Assembly (NCBI GenBank): GCA_022695795.1
Contig: MU404070.1
Coordinates: 186,001 to 250,000 of the forward strand
Reading direction: 5' to 3'
DNA from: Biscogniauxia marginata
Lineage: Eukaryota; Ascomycota; Sordariomycetes; Xylariales; Xylariaceae
DNA length: 64,000 nucleotides
Numbering within the stretch: position 1 is the first letter of the stretch; each line of letters begins with the position of its first letter. The notes beneath the pieces are model-generated. The model saw only the letters and a list, made by a program, of their open reading frames with translations, was not told where the DNA came from and did not search any database. Made by a program: the position numbers and the translations under genes. Positions 23,174-36,900 of this stretch are shown piece after piece.

Positions 23174-26100
23174 CTAGGATAACTCCATACCATCCCAACC
23201 CTCTAGCAAATCAGCACTACTCCCACCACCCCCAAGGTTGCCGAAGATGTCGTCATCGAAGTCAAGCGTCCCACCAGTCGAGTCTCCCCCGCCAGTAAGA
23301 TTCATGTCGCCGCCCGTATAGTTCATGTTACCATCGTTTGACACTAAGCCGTCATTATGGGCAGCAGCCAGGGCATCGCCGAGAGCTGCCGTGTTCTCGT
23401 CTAGACCCAGGCCTAGGTGACCGTGTAGCATTGTTTCGGCAGGTTCAGGCAGAAGAAGTTGTGCCTCAACTCTTCGATACAACCGGATGATGCTCTCGGC
23501 CATTGCCGGGTCGGATTTCTGTATCGATTTGAAGTTTTCTGCCTCGTACTTCAAGGCTCCTCGGAGAGAAATTCGCTTCTGTGGTGGTATATTTGGATGG
23601 CTGGGGTCCACGATCAATGCCATCGTTGATTGTGGCAGCATGCTGGTTACGTCCGGAGCACAGATGAGAGCAGCCGCTACATCATACACGACACTCCCAC
23701 TACCGGCATCTGTTTGCTGCTTCACTTCGTCTAGAATGAGGTATAACAGTCGCTTCGCACCTAGAATCCTAAGAGCAGCAATGATTTGTCTATGTGTGTA
23801 CGACGTGGGCATGATATTAATGCCAGGATGGAGGCCCCATTGTACGAAATTTTCGATTGTGTGCCGGACCGAAGCAGCGAGCCCGCCATTAGCAGTGCTT
23901 GTCCAGGCCTCTAGCTCATTATGCCCTGCACCCGCTGTTCGTCGCGAGAGACGGATATTGTCTTTGATTGCTTTGAGCAACGGCTCAATCTCCTGGCTTT
24001 TAGGATCTTGTTGTTGGTATGCACGAAGAGAATGCTCTAAGGGCTTTGCCACGATGTTGACCACGGCCGAGAGCATACTTTGTGCTTCATCAGATCCCTG
24101 TTTCGTCAGCAGTATCAGTTGAAGAATCCTAATTACTGCCTTCTGATCCTGTGATCTGTCTGTCCAAAGCTGGGTTGACATATACGTGATTGCCATGACC
24201 AGGGAAGGAAGAAGGAATATATCAACAAGGTCTACCGACGGATCAGCGTCTCCTCACGAAGGCATATCTTGTCTCACTTACATTCAACGCCTGTCTTTAG
24301 ATTCTCTTCGCTGAGGTGATTTGTACCGAATGCGAGGACAATATTGTGGAAGAGGGTAGGAACGAGTAAGTAGAAGTCTTGCGGAGGACATGAGGACATC
24401 AGCTCATCGCATAGGCCACCAGCTTCAGAATCAAAGAGACCATGAATCCACCCATCTAAATGGCCCTTCTCCTGGTCCGTCAACTCATCTAATGACTTAC
24501 TAAGTTGGCCTCTATATAGCAACTTAGCGATGAAAGAGTCTGGAGACCGGATGCCGAGGTCCGCAACAGAAAGATTGTAGCGGAAGACGAAAGCAAGTAG
24601 GAGTAACAAGATAGACCCAAATTCCTCGTAGACTGGCTGATATTCCCCTTGATCCTCATCATACCGCCAGTTATCAAGTAGTTCGCAAAGCGGGTGCAAG
24701 ATGGCTGTTGGCTTATTGAAAAGAAGCAAGACATCCAAAGATAATGGCTTCTTGGCAAGCTGGCTGCATAACGTCTTCAGGGGCATAGTCTCTTTGTTAC
24801 TAGAAAGGCGACCAATCACCTATGTCGCTTTAGCTAGGCAAATATTCACTGGGAGTCGAACAAGAGCTCACCTCTGCAAGGGCTTGGCAAACGGCCCCTA
24901 CGTTACCGTCCATGTTGTCTAGCTCGCCAATCAATCCCAGGATACGTTCGGGGTCGGCCATACACTCCTCGACAAGGGTTTCCTTGACGTACCGGCCAGC
25001 TTGTGGCAGGCTCTGGTAGGTTATTTCGCCAAGAAGTCCCTCGATACTTGACTCTGGAATCAAGTTATGTAAACAACAAGAGAAGCAGAAGTCTTGGCGC
25101 ACAGTATCTGTGAACGTATTACTGTTACTTGTATCGTCAAACATGGCGGATAATGTCGGGAAGGCATTCGTGTCGACTTGGCTCAGCGCCTCAGTAATGC
25201 AATACTGGGCTGTCAAGGGAGGAAACATATTCGATGCCAGTGTTGCTAGTAGCAATGGGAGCTTGTTAATGAGATAAGAGCGGAGGAGGTGTCCCGCTTT
25301 CTGGCCTTCGTTGCGAAATACAGCATTCGCAAGGACGTCAAATGATGCTAGGATCAGATCAATCGTAGTGGATTGGATATCACCCTATGTACGTCAGCAT
25401 ATCAAGTCATGTAACGTACAACGAGCGGTTACATACTTGGTATCTGTTGTGCAAATAGCTGAAGAGAATAGCGTCGTCTATAAGGGGCCGGCCAACGAGC
25501 TAAACAAAGACTTAGTTCTGTAACCAAAACTAGATATAGTGCGCTTACAGCTGCGTTCAGGTATATGTATAATCCAGCTCTCGAGTTGGATACTGGCAAC
25601 TCAGGAATGACTATACTGTCTAAAGCCATAGATGACTCGATGTCGTCGATTTCAGAGTTCACGGCCTCCTTCTTCTTATCAGCCGGTTCAAATGCGGCAA
25701 GGGTCTCAGTGCGAAAGAGCTCCAACCGGCCAGCAATCTGAGAAGAATTTTGTAGTATCGAAGGAACGAAACTGGCAAGGCTCTCAGATAGCGCCTGTCT
25801 AGCTACTATAGACAATATCAGATTAGGAGTTACGGATTAAATATGCGATATCTTTGTTGAGGCGCACCTTTGGCAAAGGGTCGACTCAGAGCATTTAGCA
25901 CGATCTGATTCTCGCAGATACCTAGAAGCAACATGACGAATGCAGCGCGGGCGGCTTCCATCTCATCCCTAGCTTGAGGGCTCTGCAGCTGGCCCATGAC
26001 ATCCTGAGCGAAAGCTGCGGCAGCCGAAGTGAATAATACCATCCACCGAGCCGAGAGCTTACACACTTCGATTGCATCGCTAGCATTCCGAATTCCAGTG

Positions 26101-26549
26101 CCTAGCCGGACAGCCTTGGAAAGCCGGTAGAAGATGACCTCCTCGGCAGTATAAGAGTTTCCCCATCTCAATGGCAACTTGTCCTGGGTGGCTTCGAGGG
26201 AAGAGTTAGCCCCATTTTGGGCTTGCGTATGGGATGTCGAGTATCTGTATAGAGCCCTGAGGACCGAGGGCGTATCGATGAGCTTGCGGTTGCTAAGCAC
26301 GTGGAGGTAACGGGGAACGCGCGGGTCGAGGCTCTCGTGGTTTGAAGGCTGGGGCCTGAGACAGACGTCGGCGACAACGGCAGGGGGCAACGGGTGCTTC
26401 GAGCTTAGGAGGACTACATATGAGTCAAAGGTATTAGGATCGAGACGCGAAGAGATGCATTGCGCTATGTATTTGGCCCATTGCTCTCTTGAGTGTGCGT
26501 GATCACGGGCAGGTGGATTTGCCGAATCCATGTCGACGTCGATCTCCAT
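23174..26549 (-). CDS. MED5: Mediator of RNA polymerase II transcription subunit 5 (Med5/Nut1)
   Basis: Six exons, 26549-25868, 25805-25549, 25499-25437, 25384-24872, 24819-24282 and 24231-23174, give 1,036 residues, normal for the subunit. The 63-base exon 3 encodes LVGRPLIDDAILFSYLHN-RYQ and is in phase on both sides. The protein is all-helical in character. It starts with an acidic MEIDVDMDSA leader followed by REQWAKYIAQCISSRLDP, and it ends with the acidic, aromatic SADLLEGWDGMEL motif seen in fungal Med5. A Gly/Asn/Thr-rich linker precedes that end. Med5 belongs to the Mediator tail module, which links transcription factors to RNA polymerase II. Identification rests on recalled family features, not a database search. 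The ATG lies 5' of a 945-base spacer with a GATA palindrome. Confidence 0.88.
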
Positions 26550-27494
26550 GTTCCGACAATGAGCTTACTCCCCCAAAACGATGCGCCTCGGGCCACATCT
26601 ACCTGTGTTATGACCCCGTAGGTGTCGGTGTTATTAGACTCTGGCTGTGCTGGACCCTCGCTTGAGTTAGGTTGGTAGGTATGTTAAAGTTGTTGAGGGT
26701 AGAGGTTGAGGCGCCACGGCTGGCGATCGGCGAGTGCAAGTGAGGTTGTTGGTAATGTTGTTGGTGATGGAGATGGAGAGGTTCTTATCGGTTATCGATA
26801 AGTGCTCTCTTTTATATTCAGCGTTCAGGCTGCCAGGTTCTAGGCTTTAGGTCACTCATGTAGCAACTAGAAGGAGCTTGGGCCACATGCAATATCACCT
26901 ATATGTACGTAGGTAGCAACTCTGGTAAGGTACTTGTGCCTACATCTACTTACCAGGGCCACCCCTATAAACAAGAAAGTTTGTTATGTATATCGCAAGA
27001 CATAGGATCGCAGTATTCATTCTCTTGTTCCTGCTTGCTAATCTGTACATCGCATTTTTATGCCCCGTAGAAGAAATCCGCCTGAGGTATTGGCCCATGT
27101 CGCTTACGCCTTGTAGGACAAATTAATAGCAATCCATATTGCTATTTATATAGGAGTTGCCCTTACAGTGCGCTCACAACGTGTTAGCCTTCTATCCCAG
27201 AGCAATAACCACCAATCGCATATTACCGCCATTATTTACCCATTCCCAGTAATCCCCAAGGGCTACAGTACTGTAAACCTGCAGCAACCCTTGATCTTCA
27301 GCATTTGACTTCCTTGCTTAGCTCGTAGTAGCTTGTATTCCCACGAACCATTGAATCTTTGGCAGAAGACTCTATTCGTACATGCATTCCCTCCTTGGTA
27401 AGCTGGTAGTGGCATAGTAGATCTATACCCAGGCCTCGTGAACGTAGGGGTTTAGTTTCTGGTTTAGATTCGTGATCTTGATATCTGCGTAGCT
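26550..27494. other. Intergenic; MED5 promoter and 3' flank of the next gene
   Basis: 945 bp without a supported gene. Immediately upstream of MED5 is a region rich in GTTG/GATGG runs and a GATA-containing palindrome (listed separately). No RNA gene was recognised. Confidence 0.5.
26784..26802. promoter_or_regulatory. GATA-containing inverted repeat upstream of MED5
   Basis: Perfect 7-base arms CTTATCG and CGATAAG are separated by GTTAT, about 235 bases before the MED5 start codon. Each arm contains a GATAAG core on one strand, the site recognised by fungal GATA zinc-finger factors (nitrogen or light regulators). Paired, opposed GATA sites are favourable for such factors, but short sites like this arise by chance. 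Confidence 0.25.
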
Positions 27495-28256
27495 TTAGAC
27501 ATCTTCGTCTTTGACTACGATCTGCATGTCCCTGTCAACCTCAGGCGTCCGTGGGCCAATCATCCAATCCTGCATTGCTAACCATTGACTCCAATTTGCT
27601 TCCGCGTTGACGATCTCCTTCTCAGTAACGTTCTGAAGCGGTCGTAGGAATGGAATGCTCTGGCCGTCGGGCATATCGTATTGTGACTTGACATCCAGCC
27701 AACTTGAGCTCTTGGCAGCAAAAAGGTAATTTCTTCTTTCAACTTCGTGGAGGTGACCTATCCCTGTAGCCCAGTTATCCCCGAAAAACCCATGGAGCAC
27801 GCCGGGAAAGTCGAAGCCGGTCGCCACTAACCGACGAATGAAGGGATTTAGACTGACACACGTAGGCAGTTGGTTTGGCATGGGAAGCTTTCCCGCGGCT
27901 GGTGACGAAGGTGCCGGTACGCCCGGGGAGGACCCCGCCAGTCTCGACGAAATAACTGGGTTTTGTGGTTTCTGGAAGGGTAGTTGAATATTTATGAAAG
28001 CTGCCATAGCCTGGATGGGACCATCGTGCTGTGCGTGATCTAGGAAGTATCGAACACAGGATTGGAATTGTGGATACCATTCGAGTATGTCGAATTGTGA
28101 TTCCTGCAATGGGCCAAAAGAGCTCGACGAGGCCGACTCCGGCGCAAACCCTCGCATCCCAGCAGGCGGCGAGCGCTGGGGAGGTGACCGGGTCGAAGGT
28201 TGTGGGTAAAACATTGGGAAGGCAGATCCACTGCCCTGTTGAGGACGAAAGGCCAT
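27495..28256 (-). CDS. Conserved fungal protein of unknown function
   Basis: Single exon, 253 residues. The first 45 residues are Pro/Ser/Gln-rich and likely disordered. Then comes an aromatic-rich conserved-looking domain with the blocks EWYPQFQSCVRYFLDHAQHDGP, LPFIRR-like SLNPFIRRLVATGFDFPGVLHGFFGDNW, and EVERRNYLFAAKSSSWLDVK, ending with WSQWLAMQDWMIGPR. I recall this architecture from Pezizomycotina proteins often labelled Ilp is an apoptosis inhibitor, a label transferred without clear experimental support. No catalytic motif, signal peptide or membrane segment is visible. The start at 28256 is the first ATG of the frame and agrees with the disordered leader. Function is not assigned. 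Confidence 0.8.
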   Translation of the reverse strand: MAFRPQQGSGSAFPMFYPQPSTRSPPQRSPPAGMRGFAPESASSSSFGPLQESQFDILEWYPQFQSCVRYFLDHAQHDGPIQAMAAFINIQLPFQKPQNPVISSRLAGSSPGVPAPSSPAAGKLPMPNQLPTCVSLNPFIRRLVATGFDFPGVLHGFFGDNWATGIGHLHEVERRNYLFAAKSSSWLDVKSQYDMPDGQSIPFLRPLQNVTEKEIVNAEANWSQWLAMQDWMIGPRTPEVDRDMQIVVKDEDV

Positions 28257-31200
28257 TACGTCGAGGTCCTTCGACTTTCCTCTACCGCAGGTGTTCTAGC
28301 CACCGTCAAGATGCTTGGATCAATATATCCGGATCCTATCGACACCGCCAAACTCCCTAGCTCGAAAACTCCTTGGTGTGTCTAGTAACACTTTATAGGA
28401 GGCCGCCTGCGCACGAAACACCGAGACAAGAGAACCTAAGGATAGATGAGAGAGAAGGTCAAGTAAAGCGCAGATCAAGCAGTGAAAGAGGGACGCATAC
28501 CGAAAATCTATAGAAGCAGAGAGGCACCACATTCGAGTAATATGTAGTACACCAGATCAGAGGGTATGGGAGGCCGGTAATAGAATAGAGCATTAGGATT
28601 GGGTGATGGGTCGGTCAAGACTTTAATATTTGTTCGATGTTTTGCAGCATGCTTCAACGCCTTTATATACTTGGCTTTAACTTCCGTCCGGACCAGTCCT
28701 CTTCGAGTTAGAGAGAAGGAAGCGGCCGCGGGTAAAGCTTCTAGAAATCCGGGACGCGAAGGGAGGAAGGAGAAAAAAAGAAAAGAGAAAAGAATAATGA
28801 TAAAAAAAAGAGTAACATAAAATGATGAGAATTAGCGTGACCCGGTCACAGAATGGGGTTTTGTGACAAGGTGCTAGGTTGTCAATATAGGGGGACCCAT
28901 CGCCCCAGGCGTCCGCCACCTCGATTATGGATGTACCATACATGTAGCATATGTAAGTCTGTTCAACGGCAGGATCTGGATCTGGATGCAGTCATTGTGG
29001 GGGGCCGATCACACTCGTGATCCTTGGTACCGAACGAACGAGAAAGACAACTAAAGTGCCAGGGGCAGACAAGGGTTGATTAAACTAAAAAAAAAAACAC
29101 ACTCAACATTAAGAGAGAGAGAGTTCCGTAATGTAGCCTTACCACTCTTACCAGTAATTATGTCTTGTAAATAAGAGGTACCTTAGGTAGGTAATTTTCA
29201 TTGCATTGGTTGGCTTTCACCGTCTCTGGACTGCCCGGTTCGAGGGATAGCACTGATGTGCCACGACTCGGTGCTCAGAGCTGAATAGAAAAGAGTTGTG
29301 ATGCTATATCTAGAGAAAGTCCTAGATAGGTACTTCGTACGCGAGTGGGGAGGATATTGTTGTAGTATGTTGAAGCGACAGATGGGTACTTACACATCCT
29401 ACTTGGGACGAAAACCAAACACCAAAGACTTGGAACGAGGCCAATTGCAAAACGAGGTGATCGCCGTGCTCTCCTTCTGGATGCACACGACCTGACACGT
29501 CACTGAAGGCCGTGATCTTGCATGTATAGTAGTTACATACACGTACACGAAAAGACTTGTCGTCCAGAGTCTGGATATCAGAGTAGGGCGGTAGGAGGCA
29601 AGATGGTAAACATATTGATGGTGATGTTGATAAGTTACCAGGTTAGGGTTGCATCGAGACAGCGGAAGAAGACCCTGAGGCGTCCGCCAGGGCTTGCAGG
29701 GCCCAGAATCAAGTGCGGTTCCACTCCGCCTTAGAAAACGCCCCGGTCAGATCGGCGGGATAGGCGGGTGATGGTGAGCGGACTTCAGAGCGAGCGGGAA
29801 TCATTGGACAAGAGCCCCAGCATGAACAACAACTTAGTTCGCTGCGAGGAGACGAAGAAAAAGAAGTGAGTTCAGGGGGGCGGCAGGAGACGAACTATCT
29901 TAGGTTAGGTATGCATTTAGGTCTCCTATTTAGTGCGGCTACTTAGGGGCTGGAGCCTCTAGAGAAAACGTGTTAGTGCATGTGACCCAGTAGCGAGAAC
30001 GACTTGTTACCTACATACTTTCTAACTAACGAACCTTTACCTAGGTACTTACCTGCCTACCTGCCTACCTACATGTACCTGTGTACATACCTGCCTTAGA
30101 GAGAATCAAAGACCTCCCACCAGGAAATAAACTCCATCGTTCATACATACCCTGTTCTGGTTATGCTACCACATTACCGCTCCATCAACCAGCTTCCACG
30201 TACTCGCACCACATAAATTACTTAATTGTATCAGTGTCAATATTGCATCGTGCTTTCGCCTACAGCAATCCTTACGTGCCTAAGAGGCGTCCCACCCAAT
30301 CTGGTCTCTGATCTGATCATCAGCTTAGCCTCCCGCGCATCTGTGTCGCCCTGACATGTTGGACCCCCTTACCGATCTGAGACCCAGCCGTTACCTCGGT
30401 GCATGATTTATCACACCCAGAGGCCCTCTCTCCTTTCGATTGACGAGCTCGATACCACTTCGAGTGGTGTTGTTCACACCCAGGTTGGGCTACCACTGAT
30501 TGGTTGCCCGCGTGCAGACCAATCCCGAATCTTCAGTTGGCACCCCCAGGCCGGGACGCAACACCGCAGAATACGATTTAATCCCACTCGCCCATAGAGC
30601 TGGCCGCGCGGTCCGGGGGCAGCCGACTGCATACATACTGTGCCCGCCTTTACCCATAACCCCAGGTCAACCGAGTCTCCAGCTTGGCCGCCTGGGCCCT
30701 GGGCCCTTTGCCTAAAACGTTTCGACGACAAACGGAATGGCGATTCACTGTGGCGTACACGGTCTAGATTGCCTCTCGACTGACTATCTCCACGGCCCAC
30801 GGGTCTGGAGCAATACACTACATACCATGTCTTCTCTGTTTATTCAAACGTTGCATGCTGAACTAGGGCAACACTGCAAGCTGCTTACAAGCGAGAGAAG
30901 AATCTCACTATCATGATCCTATGGCCAGAACTAGAACGTCAATCCAAACAAGGGCCCGGTTGATCGCTCAATTTCTAACCCGGCAGCCCGGGCGCTTCTG
31001 CAATACCCATGACCCCGCCGAAGAATCGAAGGAGACATGTCACAACACCACATTGAGCGATAAAGCTATCCGCTTAGTGTAGCTAGAACTTAGCTTACTA
31101 GAGTCTCCACAGCCGAACGATCAGCTTTAACTGAGAGAACCCCGACGATTCCGGAATCATCATTTAGACTGACTCTCCCACGACTGCGGCCTCGGTAACA

Positions 31201-34200
31201 GCTTGTGTATCCAAATAATATCTGCCAGGGCCCACTAAGCCATGATTTTGGACACAAGATCTCTATCGTCCCGGCATACTACAGCGCGAAGTCCCAGACA
31301 AATGCGTATGAGCGTGACACTACGTGATGTTGTGTATCGACGCGATCATCAGGACAGGTCCCTGGGCACTCGATCAGGGCTGCGATATACTTTTGTCATG
31401 GCCGACGAAGCAGGTATTCATATAAACCAGGGCTACCGATGCTAATCTAAACCACGAGCGATCTCGTTATTCCGCTGCGGCTGCTTATGGACACGTTCAT
31501 ATAGCCTAGCGTTAGGAAGGGTGCCTCACAATGCTATCCTCTGACTAAAAGGTTGCAGCACATGTACGGACGGCAGTTCGTTCGTCACATGCGTGACATG
31601 CATGAAACTAAGGCGCCTACTAGTAGCACCGTGCTTGGAATATGTCGACGGCGTAAAAAACTGTGAGGCTCTGTCTTAGCACCAGCTGAAAAGATGAGGC
31701 CAACCACTATTGAAACATCCTACTGGCAACAGTAAGCTGCTACTTGCCACTAGTCCAACACCGTTGGACCCGCCATCACTATGCTTCTCAGCTTGGCCTC
31801 AGTACGCGTAGCCTTAGGGAGGGCCACGAGATGCAAATCCTTATCTTCGATCAAATACCTATCGCACCGGATGTCAGGAGTTCCCCTCATCACCAGATTC
31901 CCTCCAATGAGACAGCCTTTTTGGTTGTCTCAATGATAGCTACTATGACGATTCTGAGTCACTAAAACTTGTAACTCCTGGCCAATCAACACACACTCGA
32001 TACTATTCAATAATTCTCCCGCGGCAGATACATCGTCGTCCTATAATAGCATTGGCAATGAATCCGAAGATGATACGTGACATGCGGACTTAACATCCGC
32101 AAATTGTCCCCTACATCTCACCCACCTAACTTGTTCTCAAGTTCCTTGCTTAGGTCATGGTAAGTCGATGACAATCGGTTCAGCCATCTTCCCTCGAAAT
32201 ACCCGGATTAACTCTCTCGTATACTATCGACAGATGAGTGGTTGGCAACAACTTCTAGGCTTTCGACCATTTTCTAAGAATTAGCACTTGATTACCGAAT
32301 ATCCTATGAGACTATAGCCAATATATTCCAGATTTCAGAGAACTATCAATACGCGCCATATGGCAACCTTCGAGGTACTTGTATGCTATTTTTGTGTTCG
32401 ATCAACAAAAGTCATCATGATAAGACAGATCGCAGAGTATTATGCCACACAAGCTGACAGGAGAAAATCAACTCTACCTGACAATAGTGCTCCCTCGCTA
32501 GAGTTACACAGCAGGTCGCCAGTGACAAAAAACCGTTCACTCTCAGGTACATTACGTCGCAACCCCGAGGCTTTCAGCAATAGACGTCATATCACCATGC
32601 ACGAAGCCAATGGTTCTGAGACTTCCTGCCTGTAAGCGCATTTTGCGGCATTCCGCATGAACGAAGGCGAACGTGAGCAGCGAGGACAACCTCCTGACAT
32701 ACTAGGGTATTGTCGTGGTGCAAAACATTGATGCGATCTGGATTCCTGTTTGGTCATGACGACGTATAACTGTTACTGGGTTCTTGTTTCTCTGTTTCCC
32801 AATCTACTCGTTAATTAGTTCGACAAAAGGGCGCTGTATCTCGGGTTGGCGCATCATCGAGGCTTACACCTTAGAGCCGGGCGCCTGTAGGAGCGCACAT
32901 CCCGGGCCCAGTATCTCGGTTTCGAAGGAATACAAATGCAACCTCCCGACTACTGTCCTATCATCAACCAAATTGCTGGAACGATCCATACAGCTACCGG
33001 CAACGTGGAATATCGAGACATCCGGGTAAGCTGAAGCAGCAGTAGGCGTCTCTACAATCCAATCCACTAGGAGCGTGGGCTCGCATTGTAGTCTCAAACA
33101 AGTGAATCAGTTCCCGATGGCGTCTCGGCTGTTGATTTGCCGGATGTTCATCTCAAATCCATCCCATACGACGGCGACAACGACAACTTTAGGCCATCTA
33201 ACAACGCCTCCTATTTCTCTTCTAACGCTCAGGCGATTCAGAAATGAAATGAATTAGAAAATACCACATTCACTAGTTCATTCACATACGCCTTCAATCC
33301 CATCGTAGGTATGCATCCGCTTTCCGACAAATTCCAAGCGGAATCATCCTGGTTTCGTATCCTTCACCCGACGGAAAGTACAGCGCTACACCTATTGGCT
33401 AGTTTATACATCGGTGAAGCAGAAGCATCTGATCGGGAAATATAATTGTCTTTACCTCCTCCAACTTCCGCCCCCATCACCTGAAACCGGCGGCCTAGCC
33501 GAACTGAGGAGCAACTACCCGATTCAAACACGACAGCTAGCAAACAGATCTTAGCCCATCCATTGATGTGCTGTTCAACCGCCTCAGATGGCCAGGATTC
33601 CTGGGCATCGGGTAACAAATGTGACTCGGTCTGGCATAGCATAACGACCTGCACCATACCGACCACTTGAGGCTACTCACCGGTCCGAGAATCGGTGTAA
33701 CTGAAGGTTAAAGTCATGAATCTATCAACTCAAGTGCTATCCCTTGCCTATTTTCGCTCGCTATTTGCAGAGGATAAATAGAATACCTCTCAGCCAAAGC
33801 CGGCTTGAAAGTACCTAATACTTCAAAGAAGAGGGAAACCCGGCCCTGGTAAATCTACGCTCCATCCTGTTGCCCTCGAGCTTCCTGATATCATCTAACT
33901 AGTTACTGTGGTTGCTGGTGAGTCTATCATGTCCTAGTAGAGGTGCCATGTCACCTTCTTAAGAGTTGAACGGATATTGGCCAGAGATTACATATGTTAC
34001 TACTTGATCTCTTCCTAAGTTTCTCCATGCTATCAGTCGTCAGCAAGTATGATAAATCTTTGACATCACAATGGTACTTGGGAACAGAGTATTTGCCTCT
34101 CCAGGCCACCTCCATTCTACAAAAAACGGCAGTCATCATCCGTCCGAAGTCATCATCCGCAACTCATATACTCTAGGGGACAGTACCTTGCAAAACTCAC

Positions 34201-36900
34201 TCATCCAGATCTGATCATGAACATCATATCACCGCCAACCCTACCCTCTACCTAACAAGGCGTTACATTGATATGGAACGACTAAACTCCCATCGAATGG
34301 AAGCCGTACACTTCTCTAGATGCAGTGCTGGGTAGAATGAAATTGATTTGTAGGCCTGCTTCCGCTCTTACTATAAAGGCTTTAACCCGGGTCATTCATA
34401 TATACCCTTAAAAGACTATTGTCGTCTCCAATATCAAACCTCCCTAAGTCACTCTTTTCTCCCACTCTTTTCTTTTTCTTGGCTCGGCGTTGAATACTTC
34501 GAGAGGGAATTAATCCCTTCCAATACTTAATAAACTTCAAGGTTCCTTGAGGCTGACCGTGCAACAGAATTCTTGTTGACATCTTCCTCCCGGCTGTGTT
34601 TTTAACGTGATACATAGGTAACAAGGTGGTGGATTGTTACTAACAGGTAGAGGAAAACGAAACTGGGCCAGCTGGTACCTACATAACATGGGGGCATAAT
34701 CTTGCACAGGTCATAATATAGAATATAGTGTAATTTTTTGAGTGGACAAGAAATTACTTGCCACAAGGTCAATGCGATATCGCCTTTCTTGTCTTCGAAA
34801 AGACAGCGCGCGCGCGCCGATCAGCGCAGCGCGTTGGCTATTTAATCATTATGACTGCATATGTACGTAACTGGCCTCTGTATAACCCCTGCGTTTTGAA
34901 GTCGAACCCACAGACAAGAGGAGCCGATAATCCTCCCAGAGTCCAGGGTCCCTGCTAGCCCCGTCCCAGCCCAGGGGTCCCCACGATCTGGGTCGAGCTT
35001 GTAATCCCCGAGGATCGTGCAGACGCTACTGGCAAGTCGGGACCAGGGGATCCAATCTAACGACAAAGGGGGGAATACCTCTGGTACATACGAAGTATAC
35101 TCCGCAAGCGAAGAAAGAGGAGAAGAGATAACAAATGGAGGGAACGTATGTAGCCCACTTGTCAATCATTGCCTCCCACAGCCCTGCCATGCCATGCCAT
35201 GCCATGCCCCATCGCCCGTGGCGCCAATGCAGTCAACCGCCACTCCGTCGTACATACATACATACATCCGCGAGCGTTTCGTTTTTGGTTTCCTGCCGTG
35301 GCCCAGCTCGCCCTATCCATCCATCCAATTCTCATTCCTCATCATTGCCCATGCCCACATGCCGGTTTCACGAGTCAGATTAGTCGAATCGCCCGGGGAA
35401 TTTTTCTTTTCAGCATTTTGTATGTATGAAACTTGGGTATATGGAAGATTAGGTACTGTTTGCATATTGATACGAAACGGGGACCCTGATAGGTCAAGTG
35501 GACCGTAAGTATAGAGACAGCTGGCTGGCTGACTGGTTGGCTGGTGGTGTAGTGTTGTTGTCTTTTGGAAACGTTCTGTATTTGACTTCCTGCTCATGCT
35601 CCCCCTTTTCGCCTCATTTCACTCATGGATATGTATATATAGGTGAATACGTACACGCACGGTGATGCGTATGCCATAGTACGTGGTGATAGTGGTGGCC
35701 ACGGATGATATAGCGATATTGTCGTACGGAGCACACACCAACACAGGTAGGAAGGAATATTGCCATCATCGTGGTCATCATAATCGTCTCTTTCTCTTCC
35801 TCTCTCTCTCTCTCCCGCCTCACTTTTTTCTCCCTACATGCTCATTCGATGCTTGGTGTCCGCAAACATAACCTGCTTCGCTGACCACAAGCTGTCCCAT
35901 CCATTGACGAGGCGGCGGCAGTCAAGGGATGGAAAGTCAGTCCCGGCGGCGGAATGCGCATGTAGTGCTATGCATGCGCTGTGTACGTGTATGTAGCAGC
36001 CCTAGATAATTGATATATATCCCTACCTACCTGCCTGCCTGCATTTCTGTACCTTCTACACGTATACACAATACGCAACTCCGGGAGTGGACGTTTTAAA
36101 AATGAACAGAAAAAAAAAAAGAAAAAAAAGAAAAGACAAGAAAGACCCCAGCATGTCCCGTTTGTTTGTTTGTTCGTTCGTTTCATTCGTTCCATTGGGC
36201 ATAGTAGGCCTGTCCTGCAGCAGCGGGAACGCACATAATACAGGAAAGTATGTGTGTACATCCCGCACGGGGCACGTTAGGGGGGGAAACCGCGTGGGCT
36301 GGCTACATATGGATATCTCCGTTGGGGAAATGGAGGGGGGGAAGTTGAGTATATACACGTATGTAGGTATGTATGTATGTCGTGCGTGCGGAGGGTTTTC
36401 TTTTTCTTTTTCCCTGGACGAGGTTTCTGCAGCGGCTCTTCGCGCGGCGGTGGAGTATTGCATGAGAGAAAGAAAGGAAAAAAAAAAAAGAATTGTTACC
36501 AATCTTCGCGCCCTGCGTTTGCGTCTGCGTCTGGGGTACATACATACATGTATTTATGTACGATTCCCACGTCCGTGTCCTAGGTAAATCTTTTTTTTTT
36601 TTACGCGTGCCAGAGATTGTCGCGTGGGTGAGGGCGGTTAAGGCGGGATCGTCTTCCGTGCAGATGGGGTCATGTATGTATGTAGGTTGGACACCTTCCC
36701 GTCTTATGATCTGCACGATTCCTCCTCCTGCTCCCCCTTTCCCCTCCCACCCCAGGCCAACCAGCTACCGGGCACCTGGATCCAGAGATTTACATTACTT
36801 GCCTGATGGAGAGTCGATCAACGGCTGTCGGCACTAGTCATCCGTCCGTTCGACAGGGCTAATTTGGCCGCGGAGAGGGCAGGGGAGTGCCGAATGCGCA
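28257..36900. other. Gene desert, first part (mixed base composition)
   Basis: About 8.6 kb with no supported gene on either strand. All open frames are short (under about 170 codons), lack coding-like composition and often overlap homopolymers (for example at 36087-36587). Composition varies: 30601-30660 is 39 of 60 G+C by hand count, while other parts are balanced. TACCTACCTGCC-type short repeats lie at about 30040-30100 and purine/pyrimidine tracts at 35790-35830, 36105-36140 and 36478-36490. The first 700 bases should contain the promoter of the gene ending at 28256. No transposase, reverse transcriptase or terminal repeat was recognised. Confidence 0.5.
35186..35208. repeat. Short tandem repeat (GCCAT)n
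   Basis: Four complete copies of GCCAT followed by GCC lie inside the gene desert. This is a simple microsatellite and no function is implied. Confidence 0.85.

Noticed and set aside
30454..30468. Short hairpin ACCACT-TCG-AGTGGT
   Set aside because: Six-base arms in isolation, expected by chance in 64 kb, with no neighbouring gene end or T tract.
32864..33097. Minus-strand frame of 77 codons with partly coding-like composition
   Set aside because: No start or splice context extends it and no family is recognised; too short to support as a gene or named pseudogene.
36056..36587. Overlapping open frames of about 160 codons on both strands
   Set aside because: Both are driven by A/T homopolymers and short repeats; no start context or coding-like composition.
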